Below, in pieces: positions 9,699 to 19,461 of a stretch of DNA of 64,000 nucleotides (positions are counted from its first letter, which is position 1; every line of letters starts with the position of its first letter). The translations under genes and the position numbers were made by a program. Location: positions 4,588,001 to 4,652,000 of the forward strand of contig NZ_CP102592.1 of assembly GCF_025666195.1 (NCBI RefSeq), read 5' to 3'. This stretch comes from Xanthomonas sp. CFBP 8443. Lineage in GTDB: Bacteria > Pseudomonadota > Gammaproteobacteria > Xanthomonadales > Xanthomonadaceae. The notes under the pieces are model-generated. The model saw nothing but the letters and a program-made list of their open reading frames with translations, searched no databases and was not told the origin of the DNA.

Positions 9699-10381
9699 TC
9701 GGCCAGGTCCTGCGGGGAGATGTCGTCGACCAGGCGGCCGTGGTCCAGGATCAGTACGCGCTTGCGCATCTGCTTGAGCAGCGCCAGGTCGTGGCTGACC
9801 ACCAGCACGCTGGTGCCGCGCGCCGGCAGTTCGGCGAACAGCTGCATGATCTCCGCGGCCAGGGTCGGGTCGAGATTGCCGGTCGGCTCGTCGGCGACCA
9901 GCAGGCGCGGTTCGCCGACCATCGCCCGGGCGATGCCAACGCGCTGCTGCTCGCCGGCCGACAGCTGCGACGGCAGCGCCTTCTCGCGATGGCCCAGGCC
10001 CATCCGCTCCAGCACCGAGCGCACCCGCTTGCCGATCTCGGCGCGGCGGGTGCCGCGCAGGATCAGCGGCAGCGCCACGTTCTCGGCGATGCTGCGGTCC
10101 ATCAGCAGGCGGTGGTCCTGGTACACGGCGCCGACCTCGCGCCGATGCAGCGGCACGCGCCGCCCGCGCACCTTCAACAGGTTGCGCTCGCCGAACAGCA
10201 CCGCGCCGCGCGACGGACGCTCGCTGAGGTGGATCAACTTGAGCAAGGTACTCTTGCCCGCACCGGAATGGCCGGTGACGAACAGCATCTCGCCCTCCTC
10301 CACCTGGAAGCTGACGTCCACCAGCGCCTCGTGGCCACCGGCGTACTGTTTGCTGACATTGTCGAACCGCAGGACGCTCAT
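9695..10381 (-). CDS. ftsE: Cell division ATP-binding protein FtsE
   Basis: 228 residues. Walker A (GHSGAGKST, residues ~38-46), the ABC signature LSAGEQQRVGIARAM and Walker B LLVADEPTGNLD are all intact. It is the ATPase partner of FtsX, acts at the inner face of the membrane and links ATP hydrolysis to septal wall hydrolysis. It begins 73 bp after the rhlB stop on the same strand, with a GC-rich hairpin lacking a T-tract between them, so some read-through from rhlB is possible. Confidence 0.96.
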   Translation of the reverse strand: MSVLRFDNVSKQYAGGHEALVDVSFQVEEGEMLFVTGHSGAGKSTLLKLIHLSERPSRGAVLFGERNLLKVRGRRVPLHRREVGAVYQDHRLLMDRSIAENVALPLILRGTRRAEIGKRVRSVLERMGLGHREKALPSQLSAGEQQRVGIARAMVGEPRLLVADEPTGNLDPTLAAEIMQLFAELPARGTSVLVVSHDLALLKQMRKRVLILDHGRLVDDISPQDLAE

Positions 10382-10454
10382 CCGGCGATTATGCCGGAGC
10401 GGCCCGGGTTTTCGTCCACCGTGCGCACGCCGCGAACGGTGGAGCGCCGGTTCA

Positions 10455-12233
10455 TCAGGAGCTGGAGACCAGCGAACGCAGCTTGCGGCCGAGGCGGGTC
10501 AGGAACGAATCGTTCGCCGCCGCGGCCGGCGCGGCGGCACGCTCGCCCTGGCGCGCAGCCCTGACCTGCACCGGCTTGGCCGGCGCGTCGGTCGGCACGG
10601 ACGCTGCCGCGCCTTCGGCGCCTTCCAGCGGACGGCCGCCACGGCGGCGCCGGCGCTTGCGCGGCGGACGCTCGCCATCGACGGCGGCCGCGCCCTCGGC
10701 GGCCGCGCGCACCGGCTTCGGCGCGGGTGCGGCGACCGGGACCGCGACGGCTTCGGCCTCGGCAGCGACGGGCGCCGCCGTGACCGCCGCGGCTGCGGCA
10801 TCGCCCTCGGCCGGACGCGGGGTGCGCGGGCGCCGCGGCTTGCCGTCGGCGCTGCGCGTTTCGCCGCTGCGGCCAGCACCGCCCGGACCGCTACGGCCGG
10901 CGCCGGGCTTGCCGCGGCTGCTGCCGCCGCCGCGCCGCTGCTCGTCGGCCTCGCGCTGCGCACGCGCCTCGCGGAAGATGTCGCCGATGCTCTCGTCGGC
11001 ATCCGGGTCGACCTCGACCGCTTCGCCTTCGACCACTGCGCGCGGGGTCCGCGGCAGCGCCACCAGCAGTTCGGCGGTGACCGGCTCGACCGGGATCTTC
11101 TGCTCGATGTAGGCCTCGATGTCCGGCAGGCTCATCGCGTAGCGCTCGCAGGCGAAGCTGATCGCGTCGCCTTCCTCGCCCAGCCGCGCGGTGCGGCCGA
11201 TGCGGTGCACGTAGTCTTCCGCGTCGAACGGCAGGTCGTAGTTGTAGACGTACTTGACGCCATCGATGTGCAGGCCGCGCGCGGCCACGTCGGTGGCGAC
11301 CAGGATCTCCAGCTGGCCCTTCTGGAAGCGGTTGAGCAGGGTCTCGCGCTTCTTCTGCGGCACGTCGCCGGACAGCACGCCGACCCGGTAGCCGTTGCGC
11401 TCCAGCGAACGCGCCACGCGCTCGACGAAGGCCTTGGTGTTGACGAACACCATGGTGCGCGCGCCCTCGCTGCGCGACAGCAGGCCCAGCAGCAGGGTCA
11501 GCTTCTCCTCGTCGGAGGGGAAGTAGATGCGCTGGCGCACGCGCGCGGCGGTGATGCTCTCGGTCTCGACCACGAGCTTTTCCGGCTCGTTCATGTGCTC
11601 GTAGGCCAGTTCCAGCACGCGGTGGCTGAGCGTGGCCGAGAACAGCAGGGTCTGCCGGGTGCCGCGCTCGGGCATGCGCCGCAGCAGGAAGCGGATGTCC
11701 TTGATGAAGCCCAGGTCGAACATGCGGTCGGCTTCGTCGAGCACGCAGATCTCGCAGGCGTGCAGCGACACCACTTTATGCTGCTTGACGTAGTCGATCA
11801 GCCGGCCGGGGGTGGCGATGATCACGTCCACGCCCTGCTGCAGCAGTTCGCGCTGCTTGTCGTAGTCCACGCCGCCGTAGACGAGCGCGAAGCGCAGGCC
11901 CAGGTCGGCGCCGAACTTCACCGCATCCTTGTGGATCTGGATCGCCAGTTCGCGGGTCGGGGCCAGGATCAGCGCGCGCGGATCCTCGGGCTTGCGGTCG
12001 GCCAGCGCCGGGCGGCTGAGCAGGCGGTTCATCACTGTCACCAGGAACGCCAGGGTCTTGCCGGTGCCGGTCTGGGCCTGGCCGGCCACGTCGCGGCCTG
12101 GCAGGGCCACCGGCAGGGTCAGCGCCTGGATCGGCGTGCAGCGGGTGAAGCCGGCGCCTTCGAGGCCGGCGAGCAGCGCCGGTTGCAGCTCGAACGCGGA
12201 AAAAGTCACATCGGTCAGCGGTTTGTCGCTCAT
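10455..12233 (-). CDS. rhlB: DEAD-box ATP-dependent RNA helicase RhlB
   Basis: 592 residues from the ATG at 12233 ([14 protein letters not shown] matches the family N-terminus; the frame is open 25 codons further but lacks family similarity there). Motifs in order: Q-motif, [34 protein letters not shown] and HRIGRTAR. The last ~200 residues are a low-complexity Ala/Arg/Gly/Pro tail with [12 protein letters not shown] basic stretches, much longer than in E. coli RhlB (about 420 residues) and probably RNA- or RNase E-binding. RhlB unwinds RNA for the degradosome. It is divergent from trxA, the same arrangement as rhlB/trxA/rho in E. coli. Confidence 0.93.
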   Translation of the reverse strand: MSDKPLTDVTFSAFELQPALLAGLEGAGFTRCTPIQALTLPVALPGRDVAGQAQTGTGKTLAFLVTVMNRLLSRPALADRKPEDPRALILAPTRELAIQIHKDAVKFGADLGLRFALVYGGVDYDKQRELLQQGVDVIIATPGRLIDYVKQHKVVSLHACEICVLDEADRMFDLGFIKDIRFLLRRMPERGTRQTLLFSATLSHRVLELAYEHMNEPEKLVVETESITAARVRQRIYFPSDEEKLTLLLGLLSRSEGARTMVFVNTKAFVERVARSLERNGYRVGVLSGDVPQKKRETLLNRFQKGQLEILVATDVAARGLHIDGVKYVYNYDLPFDAEDYVHRIGRTARLGEEGDAISFACERYAMSLPDIEAYIEQKIPVEPVTAELLVALPRTPRAVVEGEAVEVDPDADESIGDIFREARAQREADEQRRGGGSSRGKPGAGRSGPGGAGRSGETRSADGKPRRPRTPRPAEGDAAAAAVTAAPVAAEAEAVAVPVAAPAPKPVRAAAEGAAAVDGERPPRKRRRRRGGRPLEGAEGAAASVPTDAPAKPVQVRAARQGERAAAPAAAANDSFLTRLGRKLRSLVSSS

Positions 12234-12434
12234 CATTCCATCTTCGTCAGGCCACCCCGCCCGAAGCGTAAGGTCGCGGCTTGCATCGGCCCCGGCAGCG
12301 TCGCACACTGGCTACTTCCATGCCGGGTCGCGCGACAGGGGGAATCCCTTGATTTCGCCGCGCAATGCCCCAGTTTACCGCAATAGCGGCGGCCACCCGG
12401 TCCGGCCCGTCGCATTGCCCCAGGAGATACCCTA

Positions 12435-12776
12435 GTGAGCGACAAGGTCCTACACGTCGGCGACGCCGATTTCGATACCGCCGTGCTGCAATCCGGCGAG
12501 CCGGTCCTGGTGGACTTCTGGGCGGAATGGTGCGGCCCGTGCAAGATGATCGCCCCGGTCCTGGACGATCTGGCCGACACCTACGACGGCAAGCTCAAGG
12601 TGGCCAAGGTCAACGTCGACGAGAACCGCGCCACCGCGATCAAGTACCACGTGCGCTCGATCCCGATGCTGCTGCTGTTCAAGGACGGCCAGGTCCAGGC
12701 CACCCAGATCGGCGCCGTCGGCAAGGGCCAGCTGACCCAGATGATCGACAAGACCCTGGGCGGCGCGGCCGCCTGA
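12435..12776 (+). CDS. trxA: Thioredoxin 1
   Basis: 113 residues, start GTG preceded by CAGGAGA at 12421-12427. The active site WCGPC and the cis-proline loop (SIPMLLLF) define it as a classical thioredoxin, the cytoplasmic disulfide reductase supplied by thioredoxin reductase. The N-terminal half reads [20 protein letters not shown] as expected. It lies upstream of rho on the same strand, an order conserved from E. coli. A GC-rich palindrome without a T-tract (12788-12816) lies between trxA and rho. Confidence 0.97.
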   Translation: MSDKVLHVGDADFDTAVLQSGEPVLVDFWAEWCGPCKMIAPVLDDLADTYDGKLKVAKVNVDENRATAIKYHVRSIPMLLLFKDGQVQATQIGAVGKGQLTQMIDKTLGGAAA

Positions 12777-13018
12777 GGCGCCGGCACGCGGCCGCTCCGG
12801 ATCGGAGCGGGCCGCTGCCATACCGGCCCGCAGCGCCGCTGCCGGCCGGCTGAATCGCCCGGTAACGCCTGCTTGCCGTGGTTGCGCGGCGATGATAGTG
12901 TCGGCGTATCCGGTGGCATTCGCGCACCGCACCCCCTCTGGAAGATTCTCTTCTAGACCCCTTCCCAACCCGTTTGCCCCCACGCTGGGCGCTCGCACTC
13001 ATAGCGAGGAATCACCAC

Positions 13019-14866
13019 TTGTCCGATAACACCACCACCGAACCCGGGAGCGTCGACGCCCCCGCCGAAAAGCGCGCGCGCAAGCCGCGTGTCAGCAAGG
13101 CCGCCTCCGGCGCTGACGGCGGAGCCGAGCACGGCGCGCCGGCGCAGCCGAACCTGCCGCTGAACCAGGCGCCGGCCCAGGCCGACGCGCCCCGCCCCGC
13201 TCCGCAGGAACGCCAGGAACGTCAGGAACGCGCCGCGCCGCAGGAACACGCGCAGGCTCCTTCCTCGTCGTCCCAGCCCCAGCCCGCTCCCGCCTCCGGC
13301 GGCGATGCCCAGGGCCAGGGCGGCGGCAACCAGAATGACGGCGGCGAAGCGCGCGAAGGCGGCAATGCGCGCTTCAACAACCAGAATCCGCAGAACCAGA
13401 ACAACCCGCAGAACAACCAGAACCAGCAGGGCAATCGCCGCGACCGCTTCCGCAATCGCCGCGATCGCGGTGGTGGTGGTGGTGGTGGTGGTGGCAATGG
13501 CGGTGGTCGTGAGCGCTACCCGGACAACGGCCTGCCCAACGACACCGGCGCCAACGAAGTGTTCGTGCCGCGGCCGCACGCCAACGTGCCGGAAGGCTTC
13601 CCGATCTACTCGCTGAGCGACCTGAAGCGGATGCCGGCGCAGAAGCTGCTGGACATCGCCGAGCAGCTCAACATCCAGGACGGCGTGGCCCGCGCGCGCA
13701 AGCAGGACGTGATCTTCGCGCTGCTCAAGGTGCTGACCCGCCACGGCGAAGGCGTCGCCGCCGACGGCGTGCTGGAGATCCTGCCGGACGGCTTCGGCTT
13801 CCTGCGCGCGGCCGAGGCCAGCTACCTGGCCGGCCCGGACGACACCTACATCTCGCCCAGCCAGATCCGCCGCTTCAACCTGCGCACCGGCGACCACCTG
13901 TCCGGCCGCATCCGCTTCCCGAAGGACGGCGAACGCTACTTCGCGCTGTCGATCGTCGACACGATCAACGGCGAGCCGCTGGAAGCGAGCAAGAACAAGG
14001 TGCTGTTCGAGAACCTGACCGCGCTGTTCCCGCGCAAGCGCTTCACCCTGGAACGCGGCAACGGTTCCTCGGAAGACATCTCCGGGCGCATCCTCGATCT
14101 GATGGCGCCGCAGGGCAAGGGCCAGCGCGCGCTGATCGTGTCCCCGCCCAAGGCCGGCAAGACCATGCTGATGCAGCAGGTGGCCACGGCGATCACCACC
14201 AACCATCCCGACGTGCACATGATCGTGCTGCTGATCGACGAGCGGCCGGAAGAAGTGACCGAAATGCAGCGCACCGTGCGCGGCGAGGTCATCTCCTCCA
14301 CCTTCGACGAGCCGGCCGCGCGCCACGTGCAGGTCGCCGAGATGGTGATCGAGCGCGCCAAGCGCCTGGTCGAGCACAAGAAGGACGTGGTGATCCTGCT
14401 CGACTCGATCACCCGCCTGGCCCGCGCCTACAACAACGTGGTGCCGTCCTCCGGCAAGGTGCTCAGCGGCGGCGTCGACGCCAATGCGCTGCACCGCCCG
14501 AAGCGCTTCTTCGGCGCGGCGCGCAACGTCGAGGAAGGCGGCTCGCTGACCATCATCGCCACCGCGCTGGTGGAGACCGGCAGCAAGATGGACGAGGTGA
14601 TCTACGAGGAGTTCAAGGGCACCGGCAACAGCGAAGTGCACCTGAACCGCCGTATCGCCGAAAAGCGCGTGTACCCGGCGATCGACATCAACCGTTCCGG
14701 CACCCGCCGCGAAGACCTGCTGATCGAGCCGGAGCTGCTGCAGAAGATCTGGATCCTGCGCAAGCTGCTGCATCCGATGGACGAGATCGCGGCAATGGAA
14801 TTCCTGCTGGACAAGATGAAGAACACCAAGTCCAACGACGAGTTCTTCGGTTCGATGAAGCGCTGA
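13019..14866 (+). CDS. rho: Transcription termination factor Rho with long disordered N-terminal extension
   Basis: 615 residues from a TTG at 13019, placed 8 nt after AGGA and giving an MSDNT N-terminus; an in-frame TTG at 12974 lacks a ribosome site. The E. coli-like core (419 residues in E. coli) begins only near residue 196 (SLSDLKRMP), followed by the RNA-binding [16 protein letters not shown] segment, Walker A PPKAGKTM, the Q-loop and R-loop, and [14 protein letters not shown]. The extra ~195 residues are low complexity: Pro/Ala/Gln-rich, then Asn/Gln-rich (residues ~115-137), then Arg/Gly-rich with nine glycines in a row, eight of them GGT codons at 13469-13492. Such inserts occur in Rho of several lineages and can change RNA affinity or drive phase separation. 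Ends termination of untranslated transcripts genome-wide. Confidence 0.95.
   Translation: MSDNTTTEPGSVDAPAEKRARKPRVSKAASGADGGAEHGAPAQPNLPLNQAPAQADAPRPAPQERQERQERAAPQEHAQAPSSSSQPQPAPASGGDAQGQGGGNQNDGGEAREGGNARFNNQNPQNQNNPQNNQNQQGNRRDRFRNRRDRGGGGGGGGGNGGGRERYPDNGLPNDTGANEVFVPRPHANVPEGFPIYSLSDLKRMPAQKLLDIAEQLNIQDGVARARKQDVIFALLKVLTRHGEGVAADGVLEILPDGFGFLRAAEASYLAGPDDTYISPSQIRRFNLRTGDHLSGRIRFPKDGERYFALSIVDTINGEPLEASKNKVLFENLTALFPRKRFTLERGNGSSEDISGRILDLMAPQGKGQRALIVSPPKAGKTMLMQQVATAITTNHPDVHMIVLLIDERPEEVTEMQRTVRGEVISSTFDEPAARHVQVAEMVIERAKRLVEHKKDVVILLDSITRLARAYNNVVPSSGKVLSGGVDANALHRPKRFFGAARNVEEGGSLTIIATALVETGSKMDEVIYEEFKGTGNSEVHLNRRIAEKRVYPAIDINRSGTRREDLLIEPELLQKIWILRKLLHPMDEIAAMEFLLDKMKNTKSNDEFFGSMKR
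13469..13492 (+). repeat. (GGT)8 trinucleotide tract inside rho
   Basis: Eight perfect GGT codons in a gene that otherwise prefers GGC for glycine. The unit length of three keeps the frame, so slippage would only lengthen or shorten the poly-glycine linker of Rho. Confidence 0.9.
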
Positions 14867-14889
14867 GTCCGGCGCGGCCTCGAACGCGA

Positions 14890-14915
14890 AACGCCCCGCT
14901 TCGGCGGGGCGTTTT
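14890..14915 (+). terminator. Intrinsic terminator of rho
   Basis: CGCCCCGC-TTCG-GCGGGGCG followed by TTTT, 24 bp after the rho stop. It also separates rho from the convergent fosA end at 14966. Confidence 0.92.
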
Positions 14916-14965
14916 CGTTTGCGCGTCCCGGTGGGCGGCGCCATCGCCGCATGCCTGGGCGATGC

Positions 14966-15382
14966 TCAGTCCGGATGGAAGCGCATGCCCGCATAGGGCT
15001 GCAACCGGCACTGCGCCAGGCGCGAGGCAAGGTCGCCCACGTGCGCTTCCAGCCGATGGCCATCGGGGTCGAGGAAGTAGAACGAATCTCCTTCGCTGCG
15101 GTTGCGCTGCCACTCCACCACCGCGTGCGCGCGCAGCCGCTCGACGAAGCCGGCGAACGCGTGCTGCGTGATGGAGAACGCATAGTGGGTGTAGTCGGCC
15201 GCCGGGCGCGGCCGTCCGGGTGCAGCCGCCACGGCCAGGCATAGCCACAATGGCCCGCACTCCAAGTACGCGCCGTTGTCCCAACGTGCGGCCAGGCGCA
15301 TTCCCAGCAGGTCGCGGTAGAAACCCACGCTCCGCTCCAGGTCGGCGACCGCCAGCGTCAGATGGCTCAGACCGGCAAGCAC
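14966..15382 (-). CDS. fosA: FosA-type fosfomycin-modifying metalloenzyme (glutathione transferase)
   Basis: 138 residues from a GTG at 15382. It is a VOC/glyoxalase-fold protein very close to Fos[13 protein letters not shown] at the N-terminus (first metal histidine), DYTHYAFSI (second histidine), [19 protein letters not shown] substrate loop and a C-terminal PYAGMRF. Those enzymes use Mn2+ and glutathione to open the epoxide of fosfomycin. It starts 8 bp after the stop of the TonB_C-like gene, so translation is likely coupled. The frame is open 42 codons upstream but those overlap the neighbour and carry no FosA similarity. Activity as a resistance gene is inferred from family motifs. Confidence 0.88.
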   Translation of the reverse strand: MLAGLSHLTLAVADLERSVGFYRDLLGMRLAARWDNGAYLECGPLWLCLAVAAAPGRPRPAADYTHYAFSITQHAFAGFVERLRAHAVVEWQRNRSEGDSFYFLDPDGHRLEAHVGDLASRLAQCRLQPYAGMRFHPD

Positions 15383-15390
15383 CGGATGCC

Positions 15391-16281
15391 TCAGCCGCCT
15401 TCCAGCGCAGTCAGCAGCCGCGGACCAGCGTTGCGCCCGGCCATGTACACGCCGCTGCCGGGCAGCGCATCGGGCGAAAACTGCGCGCGGTCCTGCGGAA
15501 CCGGCCACGGCGCCGGTTGCCGCGGCCCGGGCACGTAGCTGACCCAGCGGCCATAGTCGTCGGGATTGCCTTCGTTGGGATTGCCCTCGAGCGAGTAGCT
15601 CACCGGCACGCGCACGATCCAGTAGGGCTCGGCGGCCGCCTCACCTTGCGTCGGCGGGCGGAACGTCCACTTCTTGGCCGCCGCCAGCGCGCTCCTGGTG
15701 AAGATGTCGCGCAGCCGCTGCATTTCGTTCCCCGACGCCACCACCTGCAGGTTGACCTGCTCGGCGAAGGCCTGTTCGGGCTTGCCGTCGCGGCCGACCT
15801 TGACGATCAGGTAGACCATGCCGCCGGCGCCGGCGCGGAACGCCGCTTCGGGGTAGGCCGGCGGGGCCATCTGCAGCATGGCCACCGCGGCCGGGTCGCG
15901 TTCGTCGTAGGTGGCGAAGCTGACGTTGCGAATGGCGATCTGGTAGCTGTCGCCCTCCTGGCGCTTGGCCACCACGCGCACGCTCATCGGCGCACGCGCG
16001 GCCACCGGCTTGCCGTCGCGGGTGACCGGTTCGAACGTCCACTGCAGCGCCGAGCTGCGCACGAAATTCACGACGCCGGACGGCAGCCTCTCCTCCTTGT
16101 CCAGGACGACCCGGCTGACCGAGCCGTCCACCTCGATGTCGACCTTGCCCTGCAGCAACAGGCTGCTTTCGATCTGCTTGCGCACCGCGCCCGGTCCTGC
16201 GGCGAGCGCGCTGCCGGCGAACAGTGCCAGCGCCAGCAACAGCCACCCGCGCAGTGCCATACCCTGCATGTTCCTTTGCAT
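15391..16281 (-). CDS. Exported protein with TonB C-terminal-like domain(s)
   Basis: 296 residues. A signal peptide ends near residue 28 ([15 protein letters not shown]). The stretch [24 protein letters not shown] and the following DGKPEQAF match the TonB_C/energy-transducer fold (YPEAARRAG..G.V.V..-DG); an N-terminal segment ([19 protein letters not shown]) may be a second, diverged copy. There is no N-terminal anchor of the usual TonB type and no Pro-rich linker, so it is probably a periplasmic TonB_C-domain protein and not a working TonB. AAGGA stands 7 nt before the chosen ATG. It is co-directional with fosA. Confidence 0.65.
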   Translation of the reverse strand: MQRNMQGMALRGWLLLALALFAGSALAAGPGAVRKQIESSLLLQGKVDIEVDGSVSRVVLDKEERLPSGVVNFVRSSALQWTFEPVTRDGKPVAARAPMSVRVVAKRQEGDSYQIAIRNVSFATYDERDPAAVAMLQMAPPAYPEAAFRAGAGGMVYLIVKVGRDGKPEQAFAEQVNLQVVASGNEMQRLRDIFTRSALAAAKKWTFRPPTQGEAAAEPYWIVRVPVSYSLEGNPNEGNPDDYGRWVSYVPGPRQPAPWPVPQDRAQFSPDALPGSGVYMAGRNAGPRLLTALEGG

Positions 16282-16345
16282 CCGTCATTCCTTTGCGAGA
16301 AGTCGTAGCCGTCAATTACAGCGCAGCGGCATGGCGCCGGGCAAG

Positions 16346-18088
16346 TCAGGCCAGGCGCAGCGACTCCGGGTACGGCGGCGCGTCCGGGTAGTCGTCCTCG
16401 CGCAGCCGCGCCTGCAGGTCACGCCACCATTGTGGGTCGAACAGTTCGCCATGGGCGCGCCTGACCGCATCCAGCGAGGCGGCGGGCAGGCCCATGAACA
16501 GCGCGAAGCGCTCCGGGAACACGTCGCGCGCGGCGACGTGGAACCAGGGCTCGGCGGACATCGCTTCCTCGTCGTTGCGTGGCTGCGGCCAGTCGCGGAA
16601 CGTGCAGTCGGTGACCAGGCACAGTTCGTCGTAGTCGTAGAACACCGCGCGCCCCTGCCGCGACACGCCGAAGTTCTTCAGCAGCATGTCGCCGGGGAAG
16701 ATGTTGTTGCGCGCCATGTCCTTGATCGCCTGCGCGTAGTCCAGTGCCGCCTCGCGCGCCGCTTCGGCGGTCTGCTCGCGCAGGTACAGGTTCAGCGGGC
16801 GCAGCCGCCGTTGCACGTAGCACAGCTCGAAGATCAGGTCATCGCCGTCCTCGCGCAGGCTGCGCGCGCAGCCCTGCAGCAGTTCGGCGAGCAGCGCCGG
16901 GGCGAAGCGCGCGCGCGGGAAGCGCAGCGAACGGTACGGCTGCGCGTCGAGCAGGCGGCCGACCCGGTCCAGGTTGAACACCAGCGCGTACTTGTCCTCG
17001 ACCTGCTCGCGACTCATCGTCTTCGGATAGGCGAAGCGGTCGCGGATCAGCTTGAACACCAGCGGGTAGCTGGGCAGGGTGAACACCGCCATGACCATTC
17101 CGGGCGTGCCCTCGGCGTGCACCAGCTGCTCGTTGGGCTGGGCCTGGAAATGGCGGAAGAAGGTGCGGAAGCGCTCGGTCTTGCCCTGCTTGGCGCGGCC
17201 GAGCATGGTGTACAGCTCGTCGATCGGCTTGTGCGGCAGCAGGCTGCGCAGGAACACCACCGCATCGCCGACGGTGGGCAGGTCGGCCTGGAAGTAGCTG
17301 CGCGAGATGCCGAACAGCTGCGCCACGTCGTTGCGCTTGGTCAGCACCGCTTCGGCGCGCAGGCCGTCGGCGTCGTTGACCAGCGCGATCACGCACGGCG
17401 AGAAACGATGCTCGCCGAACACGCGGCCGACCAGGTAGGCGCGGCGCTCGCGGTAGAACACCGTCTCCAGCAATTCGATGCCGCGCACCGGATGTTCGCC
17501 CCAGTGCGCCAGGTCGTCCTGCAGGCGCACCGCGATGGCCGCGGCGCAGCGCGTGCGGTGCGCGTACGGCACGTCGAACGGGTAGTCGCCGAGCACGCGC
17601 ACGAACGCATCCACCGGCCGCGTCTCGGAGACCACGTAGTTGTGCCGCGCCACCGGATGGGTGATCGCATCGGTCGGCTCGATGTCCAGCGCGACGAACT
17701 CGATCCGCGTATCCACGCCCTGGGTGCGGAAGAAGCGCCGGGTCAGCGTGTTGTAGAAGGTCTTGTACAGCTCCTGGTCGATCAGCCCGCGCAGTTGCGC
17801 GGCGTAGCTGTCGCGCACCTGCGCCCACAGCACGCGGTCGTGGGCCTGGCCGAGCAGCAGCGCGCGCAGGCGCAGCATGCACTCGCCGATGCACTGGTCG
17901 TACAGCGCGATGCGCTCGACCGCGTCGTTGCGCGCGGCGTTCCAGTCGCGGGTCTCGAAGCGGCGGCGGGCGCGGGCGCTGATCTGCGCGAAGCGCGCAT
18001 GGTAGTCCTCGAACGCGTCGCGGATGCTGCGCGCGACGGCGTCGGCGCGGGGTTCGGTGGGCACGGGCGGAGCGGGCGCGATGGTCAT
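16346..18088 (-). CDS. aceK: Isocitrate dehydrogenase kinase/phosphatase
   Basis: 580 residues, the expected AceK length. The ATP-binding region [19 protein letters not shown], the catalytic [15 protein letters not shown] segment and VFYDYDELC metal loop are present, as is the C-terminal PEPWFH-like stretch ([15 protein letters not shown]). AceK inactivates isocitrate dehydrogenase by phosphorylation during growth on acetate or fatty acids, sending carbon to the glyoxylate shunt. It is not beside aceA/aceB as in E. coli; it begins 9 bp after a LysR-family gene and about 2 kb from the only isocitrate dehydrogenase gene in the window, which is of the monomeric type. Confidence 0.95.
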   Translation of the reverse strand: MTIAPAPPVPTEPRADAVARSIRDAFEDYHARFAQISARARRRFETRDWNAARNDAVERIALYDQCIGECMLRLRALLLGQAHDRVLWAQVRDSYAAQLRGLIDQELYKTFYNTLTRRFFRTQGVDTRIEFVALDIEPTDAITHPVARHNYVVSETRPVDAFVRVLGDYPFDVPYAHRTRCAAAIAVRLQDDLAHWGEHPVRGIELLETVFYRERRAYLVGRVFGEHRFSPCVIALVNDADGLRAEAVLTKRNDVAQLFGISRSYFQADLPTVGDAVVFLRSLLPHKPIDELYTMLGRAKQGKTERFRTFFRHFQAQPNEQLVHAEGTPGMVMAVFTLPSYPLVFKLIRDRFAYPKTMSREQVEDKYALVFNLDRVGRLLDAQPYRSLRFPRARFAPALLAELLQGCARSLREDGDDLIFELCYVQRRLRPLNLYLREQTAEAAREAALDYAQAIKDMARNNIFPGDMLLKNFGVSRQGRAVFYDYDELCLVTDCTFRDWPQPRNDEEAMSAEPWFHVAARDVFPERFALFMGLPAASLDAVRRAHGELFDPQWWRDLQARLREDDYPDAPPYPESLRLA

Positions 18089-18097
18089 GGCCGCAGT

Positions 18098-19030
18098 CTA
18101 CCCGCGCGCGCGGCGGCGCCTGGGCGCGGCCGCCGCCTCGGGGGCCTGGGTGTGCTGCCGGTGCTCGTCGGCCTGTGCGCGCAGCCAGTCGCGGAACGCC
18201 AGGAAACCGCCATGCGCGGCCGAGCGCGGCGGATACACCAGATAGTGCGACCAGGTCGCCTTCACCCGGTGCGGCGACAGCGACACCAGCTGGCCGGCGT
18301 CGAGCATCAGCCGCGCGCGGGTGATGCGGCCCAGGGCCACGCCGACGCCATCCAGCGCCGCGCGATGGTGCGACTCGGAATCGTCGAACACCGCCACATA
18401 GCGCGCAGGCGCGGTTTCGCCGGCGGCGGCGAACCAACGCTCCCATTCGCCGTCCGGATCGCCGATCAGCGGCCACTGCGCCAGCGGCGTGCGCTTGCGT
18501 GCGCCCATCCGCGCGATCAGCGCCGGGCTGGCCATCGGCACCAGCCACTCGTCGAACAACGCCTCGACCGCCAGCCCCGGCCACTGGCCGTTGCCGATCC
18601 GCAACGACGCGTCGATCTGCGGCTGGCGCTCGAAATCGACCAGCCGCTGGTCGGACAGCAGATTGATCTCGATGTGCGGATGCCGCGCCAGGAAATCGCC
18701 CAGGCGCGGCACCAGCCAGGCTGACGCCATCGACGGGGTCAGGCTGATCGTCAGCACGTCGTCGCGGCGCGCGGCGAACGGCTGCAGCGCCTCGCCGATC
18801 GCGTCCAGGTGCGGGCCGATGCGTTCGAGCAGGCGCCGCCCGTCGGCGGTCAGCGTCACCCCGCGCGCGTGCCGGTCGAGCAGCCGATAGCCCAGGCGCT
18901 GTTCCAGCGCGCGCATCTGATGGCTCAGCGCACTGACGGTGAGGTGCATTGCGGCCGCCGCGCGCGACAGGTTGCCGAGCCGGGCGACGCTGACGAAACC
19001 TTGCAGAGCGTGCAGCGGCGGACGCGCCAT
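18098..19030 (-). CDS. LysR-family transcriptional regulator (GcvA-like)
   Basis: 310 residues. The winged helix-turn-helix occupies residues ~5-63 (LHALQGFVSVARLGNLSRAAAAMHLTVSALSHQMRALE split by the usual ARLGNLSRAA signature), followed by a periplasmic-binding-protein-like effector domain. GcvA-type features are the PLHALQGF start and the SLTPSMASAWLVPRL segment. It lies 9 bp upstream of aceK and may be co-transcribed with it; it is divergent from a small gene at 19126 with an inverted repeat just before its ATG. Targets unknown; candidates are the divergent gene, itself and aceK. The C-terminus is Arg/Ala-rich. Confidence 0.85.
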   Translation of the reverse strand: MARPPLHALQGFVSVARLGNLSRAAAAMHLTVSALSHQMRALEQRLGYRLLDRHARGVTLTADGRRLLERIGPHLDAIGEALQPFAARRDDVLTISLTPSMASAWLVPRLGDFLARHPHIEINLLSDQRLVDFERQPQIDASLRIGNGQWPGLAVEALFDEWLVPMASPALIARMGARKRTPLAQWPLIGDPDGEWERWFAAAGETAPARYVAVFDDSESHHRAALDGVGVALGRITRARLMLDAGQLVSLSPHRVKATWSHYLVYPPRSAAHGGFLAFRDWLRAQADEHRQHTQAPEAAAAPRRRRARG

Positions 19031-19031
19031 G

Positions 19032-19046
19032 TTGAATCCAATTCAA
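19032..19046. promoter_or_regulatory. Putative LysR operator (TTGAAT-CCA-ATTCAA)
   Basis: A perfect inverted repeat with 6-bp arms lying directly before the LysR ATG (19030). Its inner part satisfies the T-N11-A LysR-box rule (T19033 to A19045). The position suits negative autoregulation or control of the divergent gene at 19126. Confidence 0.55.
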
Positions 19047-19125
19047 GTCTGACTTGCGGAATGGTCGCTTTTTCAAGGCTCAGCTTGCGCCTATCGTCGA
19101 TTCCACTCAAGCCAGGAGCACCACG

Positions 19126-19353
19126 ATGAGCATCTACAGCGATCTGTTGTTCCACCACGGGCACATCGCCAATGCCGAGCTGGCGCGTTCGCTGGCGACA
19201 GCGCAGGCCGCACCGGCAGGACCCGGACCGGCAGCGCCGGCGCCTGCCGCCGACGCAGCGCAGGCCACGCCCGGCGAGCCGGCCCCGGCAGCGGGCGCGC
19301 GCCGTCGTTCGGCGCTGCTGCGGGCGATGACCGCGCTCTCGCCGTTCCGCTGA
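19126..19353 (+). CDS. Small Ala/Pro-rich protein divergent from LysR regulator
   Basis: 75 residues from an ATG 8 nt after AGGAG (19113-19117). Starts MSIYSDLLFHHGHI, followed by an amphipathic segment, then a Pro/Ala-rich low-complexity middle and a basic C-terminus (RRRSALLRAMTALSPF). No signal peptide or known domain. The good ribosome site and the divergent LysR gene with operator-like palindrome support it as a real, possibly LysR-regulated gene. Function not recognised. Confidence 0.6.
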   Translation: MSIYSDLLFHHGHIANAELARSLATAQAAPAGPGPAAPAPAADAAQATPGEPAPAAGARRRSALLRAMTALSPFR

Positions 19354-19461
19354 CCCCCACAGGCACGCGCCTGCGCGGCGCCTGCACACGCGTGGCAGAT
19401 GCATCGCCGACCGGTCTGCGCCACGCACTGGCAGCCGCGCGCGACCGCGCGGCAAACCGTC

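Noticed and set aside
12234..12308. 25-codon upstream extension of rhlB
   Set aside because: No similarity to RhlB before MSDKPLTD and the extension runs into the divergent trxA promoter region.
8550..12386. Long plus-strand frame opposite ftsX-ftsE-rhlB
   Set aside because: Shadow of three recognised minus-strand genes; no family similarity.
12974..13018. Earlier TTG start for rho
   Set aside because: No ribosome site and no similarity; the TTG at 13019 has AGGA at correct spacing and gives the family-like N-terminus.
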